DNA from: an uncultured beta proteobacterium
GTDB lineage: Bacteria; Pseudomonadota; Gammaproteobacteria; Burkholderiales; Rhodocyclaceae
DNA: 64,000 nt
NCBI GenBank assembly: GCA_903908065.1
Contig: CAIVQO010000033.1
Location: forward strand, 1 to 64,000
Direction of reading: 5' to 3'
Under the pieces are notes generated by a model. It was not told the origin of the DNA. It did not search any database and saw nothing but the letters and a program-made list of their open reading frames with translations. The translations under genes and the position numbers were made by a program. Positions 51,400-60,022 of the stretch are shown one piece after another. Numbering within the stretch: position 1 is the first letter of the stretch; the number at the start of each line of letters is the position of its first letter.

Positions 51400-51960
51400 G
51401 TGAACCCGATCAAGCACCTGCTCTTTATCCTCAGGCAGCGCCGCGCCGGCAACCGGGTGTCCTTTTCGGCCTACCTCAAGGGGCACGAGCAGATCGAACT
51501 CGGCCACGGGTGCAAGATCCACGCCGATGCCTCCGTGGATGCATCGCGCAGCCCCGGGGTCCGCTTCGGCGACAAGGTGACACTGAACCGCTATGCCTAC
51601 GTACAGGGAGGCGCAGGCGGGGTGCGCCTGGGCAATCGCGTCGAGATCAACAACTTCAGCATCGTGAACGGCACCGGCGGCGTCGATATCGGCGACGACA
51701 CGCTGGTCGGCCCAGGGGTACGCATCATCTCCTACCAGCATCGCCATGCGCGTGGCACGCTCATCCGCACGCAGGCCGTCGACGCACGACCGATCCGTAT
51801 CGGTCGCGACTGCTGGCTGGGTGCCAACAGTGTGATCCTTGCCGGTGTGACCATTGGCGACGGCGCCGTGGTGGCTGCTGGCGCAATAGTGCGAGCCGAT
51901 GTGCCGGATTACGCCATCGTTGCCGGCGTGCCGACCAGCGTCAAAAAGTACAGGATATAG
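51400..51960 (+). CDS. Left-handed beta-helix (hexapeptide) O-acyltransferase
   Basis: A 186-aa maltose-acetyltransferase-like protein. The GTG at 51400 gives MNPIKHLLFILRQRRAGNRVSF. Hexapeptide turns are visible (IHADASVD, VRFGDKVTLN, VRLGNRVEIN, VDIGDDTLVG, IRIGRDCWLGANSVILAGVTIGDGAVVAAGAIVRADVPDYAIVAGVP), with the catalytic His probably in YQHRH. It likely O- or N-acetylates a sugar of the surface polymer. It sits 1 nt after the amidotransferase. Confidence 0.9.
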   Translation: MNPIKHLLFILRQRRAGNRVSFSAYLKGHEQIELGHGCKIHADASVDASRSPGVRFGDKVTLNRYAYVQGGAGGVRLGNRVEINNFSIVNGTGGVDIGDDTLVGPGVRIISYQHRHARGTLIRTQAVDARPIRIGRDCWLGANSVILAGVTIGDGAVVAAGAIVRADVPDYAIVAGVPTSVKKYRI

Positions 51961-51963
51961 ACC

Positions 51964-52677
51964 ATGCGCAAGAACGGCCGCACCGCCCGCAAACTAAGGA
52001 AACTCGCCTGGCGCTTCAGCCAGCCCGACTGGGCCGACAATCATGGCGTCATGCTGCCGGTGAAGCATCGCCTGGTCTCGCCCGGCATCGCGCGCGAAAT
52101 CTACATGGGCGACTACGAGGCCAAGGAGATCGAAATCATCTCCAAGCGTCTGACCAGTGATGACGTGGTGTTCGAGGTCGGCGCCGGGCTCGGCTACCTT
52201 TCCGCCTACTGCGCCAAGCGTGTCGGCAGCGACAAGGTATTCACCTACGAAGCCAACCCCGAGCTGATCCCCCTGATCCGCGAGACCCACGCCCGCAATG
52301 CGGTGGCGCCGACCGTGACCAATGCCCTGCTGGCGCAGGGTGAGGGCGAGCGCGAGTTCCGCCTCGAGGACGACTTCTGGGCCTCGTCGGCACATCGCGA
52401 GGGCGGGCGCGCGATCACCGTCAGGCAGGTCGACCTGAATGCCGAGCTGGCGCGCATCCGGCCGACCTTCATGATCGTCGACATCGAGGGCGGCGAGGCC
52501 GAGTTCTTCGCCGGCGCCGACTTGTCGCCCGTGCAAAGGATTTGCGTCGAGACCCATCCCGACGTGCTCGGCGACCGCGTGCTGTCGGAAATGTTCGCCG
52601 GTCTGGTAGCCAAGGGCTTCGCCCTCGATTTCTCGCTGATCCGCAAGAACGTGTTCTTCTTCCATCGGGCCGCATGA
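51964..52677 (+). CDS. FkbM family methyltransferase
   Basis: A 237-aa SAM methyltransferase. The FkbM pattern is DDVVFEVGAGLGYLSAYCAKRVGSDKVFTYEANPELIPLIRETHARN and, later, FMIVDIEGGEAEFFAGADLSPVQRICVETHPDVLG. In polysaccharide loci such enzymes O-methylate sugars. AGG occurs before the ATG at 51964. It overlaps the next gene by 4 nt. An exact iterated decamer is at 52514. Confidence 0.9.
   Translation: MRKNGRTARKLRKLAWRFSQPDWADNHGVMLPVKHRLVSPGIAREIYMGDYEAKEIEIISKRLTSDDVVFEVGAGLGYLSAYCAKRVGSDKVFTYEANPELIPLIRETHARNAVAPTVTNALLAQGEGEREFRLEDDFWASSAHREGGRAITVRQVDLNAELARIRPTFMIVDIEGGEAEFFAGADLSPVQRICVETHPDVLGDRVLSEMFAGLVAKGFALDFSLIRKNVFFFHRAA
52514..52523 (+). repeat. Iterated decamer GCGCCGACTT, copy 7
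   Basis: Exact copy in the FkbM gene; codons read GADL. Confidence 0.7.
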
Positions 52678-53651
52678 CGCAACGCGATGTCCTGCTGGTC
52701 GCGCACGGCAGCCTGCATCCCGCGCTGCGCCGGGAACTCGCCGCACGCGGCCTGACACTGCGTGAAAGTCGGCGCTGGCAGGACGCCGATCGCAGCGAAC
52801 CGCAGCGCATCCTCGGCGCCTATACCTGGTTCTACGAGGGCCTGCGCCATCCACTGACGATCTGGGGCATGCGGCGCTGGCTGCGCTCGCAGGGCATACC
52901 GCTCTTCGTCTGGAACCAGGATGCGCCGCATTACCTGAACCGCGCGCCCTGGCGCCTCAACCTACTCGATCGCTATCGCCTCTACGACATCTACGCCACG
53001 CATACCCAGGTCGATACGCGGCGCGACTTCGCCGACAGCACGATGTACCTGCCGAACGCTGCCGACACCACCCGCTACCATTTGCGCGGCAGGACGCTCG
53101 AATCGCTGCGCGAGGATTCGGCCTACGAGTACGACGTCAGTTTCTTCGGCGCCATGGATGGCCGCCGCTACAAGGAAATGCAGGCGCGCCAGGAATTCTT
53201 CGCCGCGCTCGCGGAACAGCTGACGGCACGGGGAATACGTTTCCTGTTCCGCGAAGCGGCGGGCATGAGCGTCGAGCAACAGGTGGCGCTGATCCAGACT
53301 AGTCGCATCAACCTCAACTTCGGCGCTTCCTGCGACTATGGCGCCCCGATTGCGTCGGGCCTGCCGGAGCGCTGCTACGGCATCCCGGCCTGCGGCGGCT
53401 TCCTGCTCTGCGACCGTCGCACGCATGCGCGCGACGATGTCACACCCGGCACGGACTGGGCCGAGTTCGACGGCCTTGACGATTGCGTGACGCAGATCGA
53501 ACACTGGCTGGGCCACTACGCCGTCGCGCGCGAACTCGCCGAGCGTTGCCATGCCACGGTGATGGCGCGCCATACCTACGCCCATCGCGCGGCGAGCCTG
53601 CACCGGGTACTGCTCGACTGGCACGCAGGGCGCCGCGGAAGTTTGCAATGA
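52674..53651 (+). CDS. CgeB-like glycosyltransferase family 1 protein
   Basis: A 325-aa putative glycosyltransferase related to CgeB/DUF3880-type proteins. The N-terminal half (VLLVAHGSLHPALRRELAARGLTLRE ... IPLFVWNQDAPHYLNRAPWRLNLLDRY) and the C-terminal part (QTSRINLNFGASCDYGAPIASGLPERCYGIPACGGFLLCDRR...TPGTDWAEFDGLDD) show the pattern of donor-site residues with a conserved Arg-Cys/Glu loop. Specificity unknown. Start overlap ATGA; decamer at 52766 in antisense orientation (RESRRW). Confidence 0.7.
   Translation: MTQRDVLLVAHGSLHPALRRELAARGLTLRESRRWQDADRSEPQRILGAYTWFYEGLRHPLTIWGMRRWLRSQGIPLFVWNQDAPHYLNRAPWRLNLLDRYRLYDIYATHTQVDTRRDFADSTMYLPNAADTTRYHLRGRTLESLREDSAYEYDVSFFGAMDGRRYKEMQARQEFFAALAEQLTARGIRFLFREAAGMSVEQQVALIQTSRINLNFGASCDYGAPIASGLPERCYGIPACGGFLLCDRRTHARDDVTPGTDWAEFDGLDDCVTQIEHWLGHYAVARELAERCHATVMARHTYAHRAASLHRVLLDWHAGRRGSLQ
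52766..52775 (-). repeat. Iterated decamer GCGCCGACTT, copy 8
   Basis: Exact reverse copy in the CgeB-like gene; codons read ESRR. The extended flank CCA-GCGCCGACTT-T is conserved. It is only about 240 nt from copy 7. Confidence 0.7.
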
Positions 53652-54625
53652 ATTCGCCGCTCCTGAGCCTGGTGGTCCCGGTCTACAACGTCGCGCCCTA
53701 CCTGCCGCGATGCCTCGAAAGCCTTGCCGCGCTGGATCCGCCCGCCGACGAGATCATCGTGGTCGACGACGGTTCGACCGACGACTGCCCCCGCATCCTG
53801 GCCGACTGGGGCCCGCGCCTGCCGCAGATGCGCGTGATCCGGCAGGAAAACGGCGGGCTCTCGGCGGCGCGGAACACCGGGCTGGATGCGGCGCGCGGCA
53901 AGTATCTGGCCTTCGTCGATTCCGACGATTTCGTCTCTGCGGACGCCTACACCGATGCCTTGCGCCTGGCCGAGGACGAAAACCTCGACATGGTGCTGCT
54001 CAACGCCAACTACCATTTCGAGGGCCGCGAGGCCGACTATGCGATCTATCGCGATGTTCCGGCCACGGAGGTGATCGCCGGTCGCGAGTGGCTGCGCCAG
54101 CGTTTCCGCGCCAATCGCTTCCTGCACATGGTCTGGATGCACCTTTACCGACGCGAGTTCATTGAGGCCAGACGCTATCGATTCGTCCCCCGCCTGATTC
54201 ACGAGGACGTGATCTGGACCACGCGGGCCCTGCTCGATGCCCGCCGTATCCGCTATACCGGCCACATCGCGGTGCATTACCGGATACCTTTGCGCCGCTT
54301 CGATCCAGCGGCAGCGCAGCGTCGATTGCAGGCCATCGTCGACAGCAGCGTGGTGAATGCAGAGGCCCTGGCCAGGATGTGTGCCGAACTCGAAGACGAT
54401 GCCGACCTCCGGACCCTGCTCGCTGACCACCTGGTCGACGGCGCGCTCTCGGTGTTCCACAAGCTGCCGAAGATGCCGGATCGCGCCGCCGCAAGTGCCA
54501 CCTTGCACGGCTTGCGGCGCAACGGGTTCATGAGCCTGCTCTGGCGCCACGCGCAATCCATGGCACAGCGGCGGCGCATCGCACGCCATTGGCTGCGGTC
54601 CTGGTTGGCCGGGGGCGGCAAATGA
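53648..54625 (+). CDS. Glycosyltransferase family 2
   Basis: A 325-aa inverting GT-A enzyme. N-terminus: LLSLVVPVYNVAPYLPRCLESLAALDPPADEIIVVDDGSTDDCPRIL. NGGLSAARNTGLDAARGKYLAFVDSDDFVSADAY contains the metal-binding DSD motif, and the later HEDVIWTTRALLDARR resembles the catalytic ED region of WbbD/EpsJ-like transferases. It overlaps neighbours by ATGA at both ends, so it is embedded in the coupled chain. It adds a sugar to the glycan; donor unknown. Confidence 0.93.
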   Translation: MNSPLLSLVVPVYNVAPYLPRCLESLAALDPPADEIIVVDDGSTDDCPRILADWGPRLPQMRVIRQENGGLSAARNTGLDAARGKYLAFVDSDDFVSADAYTDALRLAEDENLDMVLLNANYHFEGREADYAIYRDVPATEVIAGREWLRQRFRANRFLHMVWMHLYRREFIEARRYRFVPRLIHEDVIWTTRALLDARRIRYTGHIAVHYRIPLRRFDPAAAQRRLQAIVDSSVVNAEALARMCAELEDDADLRTLLADHLVDGALSVFHKLPKMPDRAAASATLHGLRRNGFMSLLWRHAQSMAQRRRIARHWLRSWLAGGGK

Positions 54626-55908
54626 ATCCTGCGGCAACGCCGATCACCTGGTTCTGGCAGCTCTGGCTGGCTGCTGTCGTATTCATCTTCCCGCTGCCCG
54701 GTACGATAGCGCTGCGCAACCTGCTGCTGCTTGTCGGCCTGCTTGCACTCATGGCAACGCTGCGCGGTGCCCCGCGTCCGCATCCACCACGAAGCCTGCG
54801 CCCGGCCGCCTGGGGACTGGTGGCCATGACCACCTGGCTGGCCCTGCATTCGGCCGCCATCGCACCCATGCCAACCCTTGCGCTGGGCAACCTGCGCGGC
54901 GACTGGATCGTGCCATTGCTGACGGCGGCGCTGGCTTCCTATGCATCTGCCCGCATAAGCTCTGAGAAAGCCGTTCGCGCTGCGGTGATTGCGTTGCTGG
55001 CGCATGTCGTCTGGGTGTTTGCCTGGCAGGCTCGGGTTTGGGTTGGCGCTGGAATGCCTGCTCACTGGCCGGTAGTTTTGGTTCCATTTGGCCAGAATGA
55101 TTTTCAGAGTAGTCTGAACGGGATGTTGTTCGCGCTCCTAGTTGGCGAACGCATTTCGCACCTGCTGGTTCCATCCTTCTCGATAGGGAAGTCGGCGAAG
55201 GCGGGCTGGATTGCTGTCGTCACTTCGCTCATGGGTGATGTTGTCTTGCGTGTGCGAAATGGAACCCTGATTACTTTGCTGCAACTTCTGGCAGCCATTC
55301 TTTTGATTGGTAAAGTTCACCGACGTTTTCTGTCCCTGGTCGTTGTCGTGTTAGCTGTCGGTTCGGCGTCGATATCCCTGGATCCGCGCTGGAGCGGGTT
55401 GAAGGAGTCCCTGATAGTAGGCTGGAACTCCCCAACCTTGTACTGGCAGGGATTTAAGGAGGAACTGCGGCCGCGCTCGGTCACCGGGATGCCGATCGAA
55501 CAAAGTGCCTATGCCCGCGCCGCATGGGCCCATGAGGCCATCAAGGCGATTGCCGAAAACCCGCTCGGTCTGGGTTTCGGCCGCGACAGCTTCGGCCGCG
55601 CAGTTGAAATGAAATATGGCTACAAGGGCATGGTCAGCAGCCACAGTGGCTGGCTGGACTTTGCACTCGCAGCCGGAATCCCTGGCCTGGTTCTGCTTTT
55701 ACTGACGGCCACGCTGGCGATTCGCGGCGGCTGGCGCCAGTTTCGCGACCATGAAGATCCCGCCGGCCTGATGCTCGCCTTCCTCGTCGGCAGCTACTTG
55801 CTGCGCTGCCTGCTCGACGGACATTTTTCCGGGTGGCGCCTCGGCCTGTTTGCTTTCATCTGCGGCGTCCTGATCGCCGCGATGAAGCCGGCACCGCGTT
55901 CCGCATGA
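54622..55908 (+). CDS. O-antigen ligase/polymerase-like membrane protein (WaaL/Wzy type)
   Basis: A 428-aa polytopic protein with about 11 hydrophobic segments. A long periplasmic loop (about 255-330: SLDPRWSGLKESLIVGWNSPTLYWQGFKEELRPRSV...) ends in ENPLGLGFGRDSFG...YGYKGMVSSHSGWLDFALAAGIPGLVLLLL, matching the HSxxLxxxxxxGxxG pattern of the Wzy_C superfamily. WaaL versus Wzy cannot be decided by eye. Bases of about 54960-55440 are visibly poorer in GC (near 50% in 55081-55380 by my count) than the flanks, suggesting imported or recombined sequence. ATGA overlaps at both ends. Confidence 0.85.
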   Translation: MNPAATPITWFWQLWLAAVVFIFPLPGTIALRNLLLLVGLLALMATLRGAPRPHPPRSLRPAAWGLVAMTTWLALHSAAIAPMPTLALGNLRGDWIVPLLTAALASYASARISSEKAVRAAVIALLAHVVWVFAWQARVWVGAGMPAHWPVVLVPFGQNDFQSSLNGMLFALLVGERISHLLVPSFSIGKSAKAGWIAVVTSLMGDVVLRVRNGTLITLLQLLAAILLIGKVHRRFLSLVVVVLAVGSASISLDPRWSGLKESLIVGWNSPTLYWQGFKEELRPRSVTGMPIEQSAYARAAWAHEAIKAIAENPLGLGFGRDSFGRAVEMKYGYKGMVSSHSGWLDFALAAGIPGLVLLLLTATLAIRGGWRQFRDHEDPAGLMLAFLVGSYLLRCLLDGHFSGWRLGLFAFICGVLIAAMKPAPRSA

Positions 55909-57032
55909 AGCTGGTCCAGATCAACCTGCAGCCGCATTTCGGCGGCGGCGAAGTTTATACGGCCTTTTTGTGCCGCGCCTTGTCGCAACTCGGCGTGTCG
56001 ACGCGGTTGCTGGTGCACCCGGCCGCCAAGTTCTGGGATCGACTCGACCTGCCTGCGGACACCGAACGCGTTGCCGTCTCGGTGGCGCTGGCCTCGCATC
56101 TTCCCGAGGGACCGGTGTGGCTCTTGTCGCACGGCCCGTTGCCCGCCGAGCTGCGCGGCACCTTTCCCGGTCGCCTGCGGTCCGCCATCGCCCACATGCC
56201 GGTGCAGGGACGCAATCCCGCGGCCTTTGCCGACCACGACCGCATCTACGCCGTCTCCGGCTGGGTGCGCGACGGCCTTGCGGCGGCCGGCCTGCCGGCC
56301 TGGGAAACACCCTTGTATGGTGTTGCTGCACTGGGCACGCGCGGTGAAGATGGTCCGATCCGACGTCGCAGCCGCTACGACTGGGACCGCCGCAAGGGCC
56401 GCGACCGCCTGTTCGGCCTGCTCGAGCCGGCGCTCGAGGCAGTGCGCGACCATCCGACCTTTGCCCGTCGCGATGGCCTGACGCTGGGCATCGTCTCGCG
56501 CCTGACGCCGATCAAACAGTTCCCGCTCTTGTTCGCCAGGCTCGCGCCGGTGCTCGCGGCGCGACCGGGGATCAGGCTCGAGATCTTCGGCAGCGGCGGC
56601 TATGCCTCGGTGCGCGACCTCGACCACGCGCTCTCATCCCTGCCGTCCGGACAGACGCGCTTCTGGGGCCAGCAGTCGAATGTCGGTGGCATTTACCGGC
56701 AGCTCGACTACCTGCTCTCCGGCCTGCCGGAAAAGGAAGCGCTGGGGCTCAACATCATCGAGGCCCAGGCCTGCGGCACGCCGGTGATCGCGGTGCATGC
56801 GCCACCCTTCACCGAGACTGTGAGCAACGGCGCGACCGGCTTCCTTTACCGTGATCCCCGCGAGGACGACGGCGCCGATTTCGGACGCCTGATGGACGAA
56901 CTGCTGGCCGGCCGGCCGCGTCCGCGACCGGAACTGGCGGAAGGCCATCTGGCGCGCTTTTCCTTCGAGGCCTTCGTCGAACGCTTGCGGCCGGTGGTGG
57001 CCGACGCGCGCGCTCAGCTCAGCCGGGCGTAG
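55905..57032 (+). CDS. Glycosyltransferase family 4
   Basis: A 375-aa GT-B enzyme. The N-terminus KLVQINLQPHFGGGEVYTAFLCRALSQLGVSTRLLVHP is the acceptor Rossmann strand; the donor domain has LTLGIVSRLTPIKQFPLLFARL, GIRLEIFGSGGYASVRDL and LDYLLSGLPEKEALGLNIIEAQACGTPVIAVHAPPFTETV with the E-x7-E motif. It is the last + gene of the chain; its end overlaps the convergent WaaG-like gene by 19 nt. Confidence 0.88.
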   Translation: MKLVQINLQPHFGGGEVYTAFLCRALSQLGVSTRLLVHPAAKFWDRLDLPADTERVAVSVALASHLPEGPVWLLSHGPLPAELRGTFPGRLRSAIAHMPVQGRNPAAFADHDRIYAVSGWVRDGLAAAGLPAWETPLYGVAALGTRGEDGPIRRRSRYDWDRRKGRDRLFGLLEPALEAVRDHPTFARRDGLTLGIVSRLTPIKQFPLLFARLAPVLAARPGIRLEIFGSGGYASVRDLDHALSSLPSGQTRFWGQQSNVGGIYRQLDYLLSGLPEKEALGLNIIEAQACGTPVIAVHAPPFTETVSNGATGFLYRDPREDDGADFGRLMDELLAGRPRPRPELAEGHLARFSFEAFVERLRPVVADARAQLSRA

Positions 57033-58132
57033 AGCGCCACCAGCTGCGCCGCCATGATGGCCGGGTCTAGCCCGGCAACGCTGACGCGTGCCGCATCGCG
57101 CATCCGTGCTGCATTCGCGCAGAGTTCGTCGAGGCCGGCCGCGATCGCCGCCACGTCGCCTGCCTTGACCACGCGTCCGCTGTCGGCATTCAGCAACTCG
57201 GCGGCTCCGCAGGTATCGGTGGTCAATACCGGCAGCCCGCAGGCCAGTGCCTCCAGCGCGGCATTCGGCAACGGGTCGTAATGCGTCGGCAGGGCGAACA
57301 GGTCGGCCGCGCCATAGAACGGCCGCACGTCGGTCTGGGCGCCGAGGAACATGACGCGTTGATCGACGCCCAGGGTCTGCGCCAGATTGCGCATCAGGGA
57401 TTCCTGCTTGTCGCGCCCGACCACCCAGAGCATGGCATCCGTGCGCTGCATCTGCTTCAGGGCGCGCAGCAGCGAGGGCAAACCCTTGCGCTCGTAGCCG
57501 GAGCCCACGTAGAGCATCACAGGCGCCGCGGCGCCGGTGCCAGCGCGCTGCGTCTCGCCGAGAATTTTGCGCCGCAGGCCCTCGCCGTGCTCCCGGCGCA
57601 AACGGGGGTGGAAGCTCTCGAGGTCGACGCCGTTGTGGATCACGTGCAGCTTGTCGGCGGCGAGGCCGAAGCGGCGTGCGATGTCGTCGCGCACCATGCG
57701 CGAATTGCAGATCACCGCGCGCAGGGCGGGGTGGCGGAACATCTCGGCCTCGGCCTTCAGCGTGTAACGGTGCCAGGGCGCGTAGCGGTCGCTGGTGCGA
57801 CCGCGCAGGTCCAGCCAGGTGGCATGGACGCCATCCCCAGCGCGATAGATGTCGCAGCCCGGAATCCGTTCGTGGCTTTGCACCAGGTCGAAGCGACCTT
57901 CGGCCACGAGGCGCTGCACCGCGCGCGCAAAACCGGCGTCGCGCCAAGTGCGGCCGAGGTAGAAGGGATTCAGGCGCAGCGCATGGGCGCCACCGCTCGC
58001 CTCGCCCTGCCACTGGCGCGCCACCATGGTGACATCTACACCCTTGGCGGTCAGCGCGGCCAGCGCGCGTTCGACGAAACGCTCGGCGCCGCCAAAAGGA
58101 GTGTACTTTTGCCGCACGATGGCGAGCTTCAC
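57014..58132 (-). CDS. waaG: LPS core glycosyltransferase, WaaG-like (GTG start)
   Basis: A 372-aa GT4 resembling UDP-glucose:(heptosyl)LPS alpha-1,3-glucosyltransferase. N-terminus: KLAIVRQKYTPFGGAERFVERALAAL. Diagnostic centre: ERIPGCDIYRAGDGVHATWLDLRGR. Donor side: MLYVGSGYERKGLPSLLRALKQM, LFALPTHYDPLPNAALEALACGLPVLTTDTCGAAELL. The start is a GTG overlapping the preceding stop (GTGA). It completes an inner-core pair with the heptosyltransferase. The symbol is by similarity only. Confidence 0.85.
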   Translation of the reverse strand: MKLAIVRQKYTPFGGAERFVERALAALTAKGVDVTMVARQWQGEASGGAHALRLNPFYLGRTWRDAGFARAVQRLVAEGRFDLVQSHERIPGCDIYRAGDGVHATWLDLRGRTSDRYAPWHRYTLKAEAEMFRHPALRAVICNSRMVRDDIARRFGLAADKLHVIHNGVDLESFHPRLRREHGEGLRRKILGETQRAGTGAAAPVMLYVGSGYERKGLPSLLRALKQMQRTDAMLWVVGRDKQESLMRNLAQTLGVDQRVMFLGAQTDVRPFYGAADLFALPTHYDPLPNAALEALACGLPVLTTDTCGAAELLNADSGRVVKAGDVAAIAAGLDELCANAARMRDAARVSVAGLDPAIMAAQLVALYARLS

Positions 58133-59211
58133 GCCAACAGCTCCTCGCAAGCGGCCAGCACCTGGGACACCGGCAGGGTGGTGAGGCACTCGCTGACCTT
58201 GCTGTCGTCGCAACCGGCGCGGCCGCAGGGGCGGCAGGGGTGGTTCAACGAGGCCACCACCCTATGTCCTTCGCCCCACGGCCCCCATTCGCTATCCCCC
58301 GAAGGTCCGAAGATGCCTATGGTGGGCGTGCCCATGGCGGCCGCAATGTGCATCGGCGCCGAATCGACACCGACGAACAGTCGCGCACGCACCGCCAGGG
58401 CGGCGAGTTCCTTGAGCGACAGCTGGCCGGACAGGTCCAGTGCCGGCGGCGTCCCCGGGCGGCGCGCGGCGATGACCGCGGCCAGCAACTCCTTTTCCTT
58501 GGCGTCAGGTGCGCAGCTCAGCACCAGCGGCCAGCCGCGTGCTGCCAGCTCATCGCACAGCGTCGCAACGCGCTCCGCCGGCCAGCACTTGAAGCCCCAG
58601 CGCGACGCCGGATGGACATGGATGAAGCGGCCCGCAACCAGTCCGTGCGCGGCCAGCAGCTGTGCGATGCGCGCGTCTGCCGCCGCACCGGGCACCAGGC
58701 TGACACGCATGTCCTGCGGCGTCGGCTGGATGCCCAGCGCGCGCAGGCTGTCGAGGTTGGTATCGACGGTATGACGATCGGGATGCGACTGCGCCGGGTA
58801 GAGATGGGTAAAGCTCTTCTCCCAGAACCCGGCACGAAATTTCGGCGCCACCGACCAGCGGGGACGCAGCAGCCGCACCAGCCAGGCTCCGCGCGTATGC
58901 ACCGACAGGTGCACCACGAGGTCATAGCGGCGGGCGCGCAAGGCGCGGATCAGACGCCACTCGGCGCCGGTCTGGCGCTTCAGGCCCTGGCGCTTCCAGT
59001 TGCGGTCGATCAGGTGCAGCTGCGAAAGCGCGGGATGCCCTTCCAGCATCGGGGCCGTATCGGCATACACCAGGGCATCGACCTCGCATGCCGGCGCATG
59101 GCGCTTGAGCGTCGACAGCACCGGCGCGGCCAGCAACACGTCACCGTGGTGGCGCAACTTGATCACCAGCGCGCGGCGCAGGCCGGCGGTGGAGAAGGCG
59201 GGCGTGGACAT
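58129..59211 (-). CDS. waaQ: Heptosyltransferase III-like, glycosyltransferase family 9 (WaaQ type)
   Basis: A 360-aa GT9 enzyme. N-terminus ALVIKLRHHGDVLLAAPVLSTLKRHAPACEVDALVY; HVHPASRWGFKCWPAERVATLCDEL; LFVGVDSAPMHIAAAMGTPTIGIFGPSGDSEWGPWGEGHRVV; and a C-terminal Cys cluster HPCRPCGRAGCDDSKVSECL as in putative LPS heptosyltransferase III. The ATG at 59211 gives MSTPAFSTAGLRRAL. It adds a branch heptose to the LPS inner core by inference and is translated before the WaaG-like gene. Confidence 0.87.
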   Translation of the reverse strand: MSTPAFSTAGLRRALVIKLRHHGDVLLAAPVLSTLKRHAPACEVDALVYADTAPMLEGHPALSQLHLIDRNWKRQGLKRQTGAEWRLIRALRARRYDLVVHLSVHTRGAWLVRLLRPRWSVAPKFRAGFWEKSFTHLYPAQSHPDRHTVDTNLDSLRALGIQPTPQDMRVSLVPGAAADARIAQLLAAHGLVAGRFIHVHPASRWGFKCWPAERVATLCDELAARGWPLVLSCAPDAKEKELLAAVIAARRPGTPPALDLSGQLSLKELAALAVRARLFVGVDSAPMHIAAAMGTPTIGIFGPSGDSEWGPWGEGHRVVASLNHPCRPCGRAGCDDSKVSECLTTLPVSQVLAACEELLA

Positions 59212-59315
59212 GGGTGCATTTTGCCAGACGGGCCGTGGCCACCACTCAGGCAACACATGCAAATTGCTTCCTTGTTGCTTGACCTGATTAGGCTTTTCCG
59301 TGAAACTTGCTCCCC

Positions 59316-59510
59316 ATGAGCATTTCCCTCGATCAGCTGGAGCGAAAGGTGGACCAAATGGTCGACCTCTGCGCCAGCCTGCGCAGCGAGAATCAGGATT
59401 TGCGCGCCCATGTAGCCAGCCTGGAAGCGGACAAGGCGGCGCTGACGCGGAAGATCGACCTCACCTGCGAGCGCCTCGAAGGCCTGATGGAAAGGCTGCC
59501 CGAGGAATGA
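59316..59510 (+). CDS. ZapB-like / TIGR02449 coiled-coil protein upstream of zapA
   Basis: A 64-aa all-helical coiled coil (ISLDQLERKVDQMVDLCASLRSENQDLRAHVASLEADKAALTRKIDLTCERLEGLMERLPEE) typical of the small protein encoded just before zapA in beta- and gammaproteobacteria. The ATG at 59316 is preferred to the track's TTG. It overlaps zapA by 4 nt. A role with the Z-ring is inferred from coupling. Confidence 0.85.
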   Translation: MSISLDQLERKVDQMVDLCASLRSENQDLRAHVASLEADKAALTRKIDLTCERLEGLMERLPEE

Positions 59511-59821
59511 GCAATACGCTCGAGATCAAGCTGCTGGGCAAGGAGTATCGCGTAGCCTGCAAGCCGGAGGAGCGCGAAGGCCTGTTGGCTGCAGTCGCCC
59601 TGCTCGACGGCAAACTGGCCGAAGCCGGGGACAAGACCAAGGGCAACCACGAACGTACCGCGGTGATGGTGGCGCTGAATCTCGCGCATGAACTTCTCGT
59701 CGCACGGGATACGCCTGAACAACACGCAGTGGCACTTGAACAGGAAACGATTCAGCGTAGAATCGATTCCATCGAAGCCAAGCTCGACCAGTCGCTGGCA
59801 CAGCACGAGCAGCTGTTCTGA
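59507..59821 (+). CDS. zapA: Cell division protein ZapA
   Basis: A 104-aa FtsZ-bundling protein that promotes Z-ring assembly. The N-terminal globular part is LEIKLLGKEYRVACKPEEREGLLAAVALLDGKLAEA, and HERTAVMVALNLAHELLVARD leads into the C-terminal coiled coil. The ATG at 59507 overlaps the upstream stop; the longer track ORF is not used. As in many proteobacteria the 6S RNA gene follows directly. Confidence 0.93.
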   Translation: MSNTLEIKLLGKEYRVACKPEEREGLLAAVALLDGKLAEAGDKTKGNHERTAVMVALNLAHELLVARDTPEQHAVALEQETIQRRIDSIEAKLDQSLAQHEQLF

Positions 59822-59837
59822 ACCTGGCTTCCCAGGG

Positions 59838-60017
59838 TTTCCCCTGCGGTGTTCGCCAAGGCCATACATTCCTTGAACCAATACCGATTGGCATCGGCCG
59901 CTGCCCCAAGACGCCGCTGTTGTGAGCGCCCCAAGTGAGTGCACCTGATGCGGCAGGAACGCGGCCAATCTGAACTCAGGTTCAGGATGCCGGCCAAACG
60001 GCACAGGCGGGGGAATC
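59838..60017 (+). ncRNA. ssrS: 6S RNA
   Basis: About 180 nt located between zapA and the next gene, the classical ssrS position. The ends TTCCCCTG and CAGGCGGGGGAA close a terminal stem. Internally CCTTGAACC pairs with GGTTCAGG, GATTGGC with GCCAATC, GGCCGC with GCGGCC and CTGCC with GGCAG, giving one long hairpin with an unpaired centre as in 6S RNA, which binds sigma70-RNA polymerase by mimicking an open promoter. The 5' wording CCTGCGGTGTTCGCCA resembles known 6S RNAs. Ends are approximate. Confidence 0.85.
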
Positions 60018-60022
60018 AAATT

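Noticed and set aside
45683-59211. Glycan locus as a recently acquired genomic island
   Set aside because: No integrase, IS or tRNA border was seen and GC is native apart from the patch in the O-antigen ligase gene.
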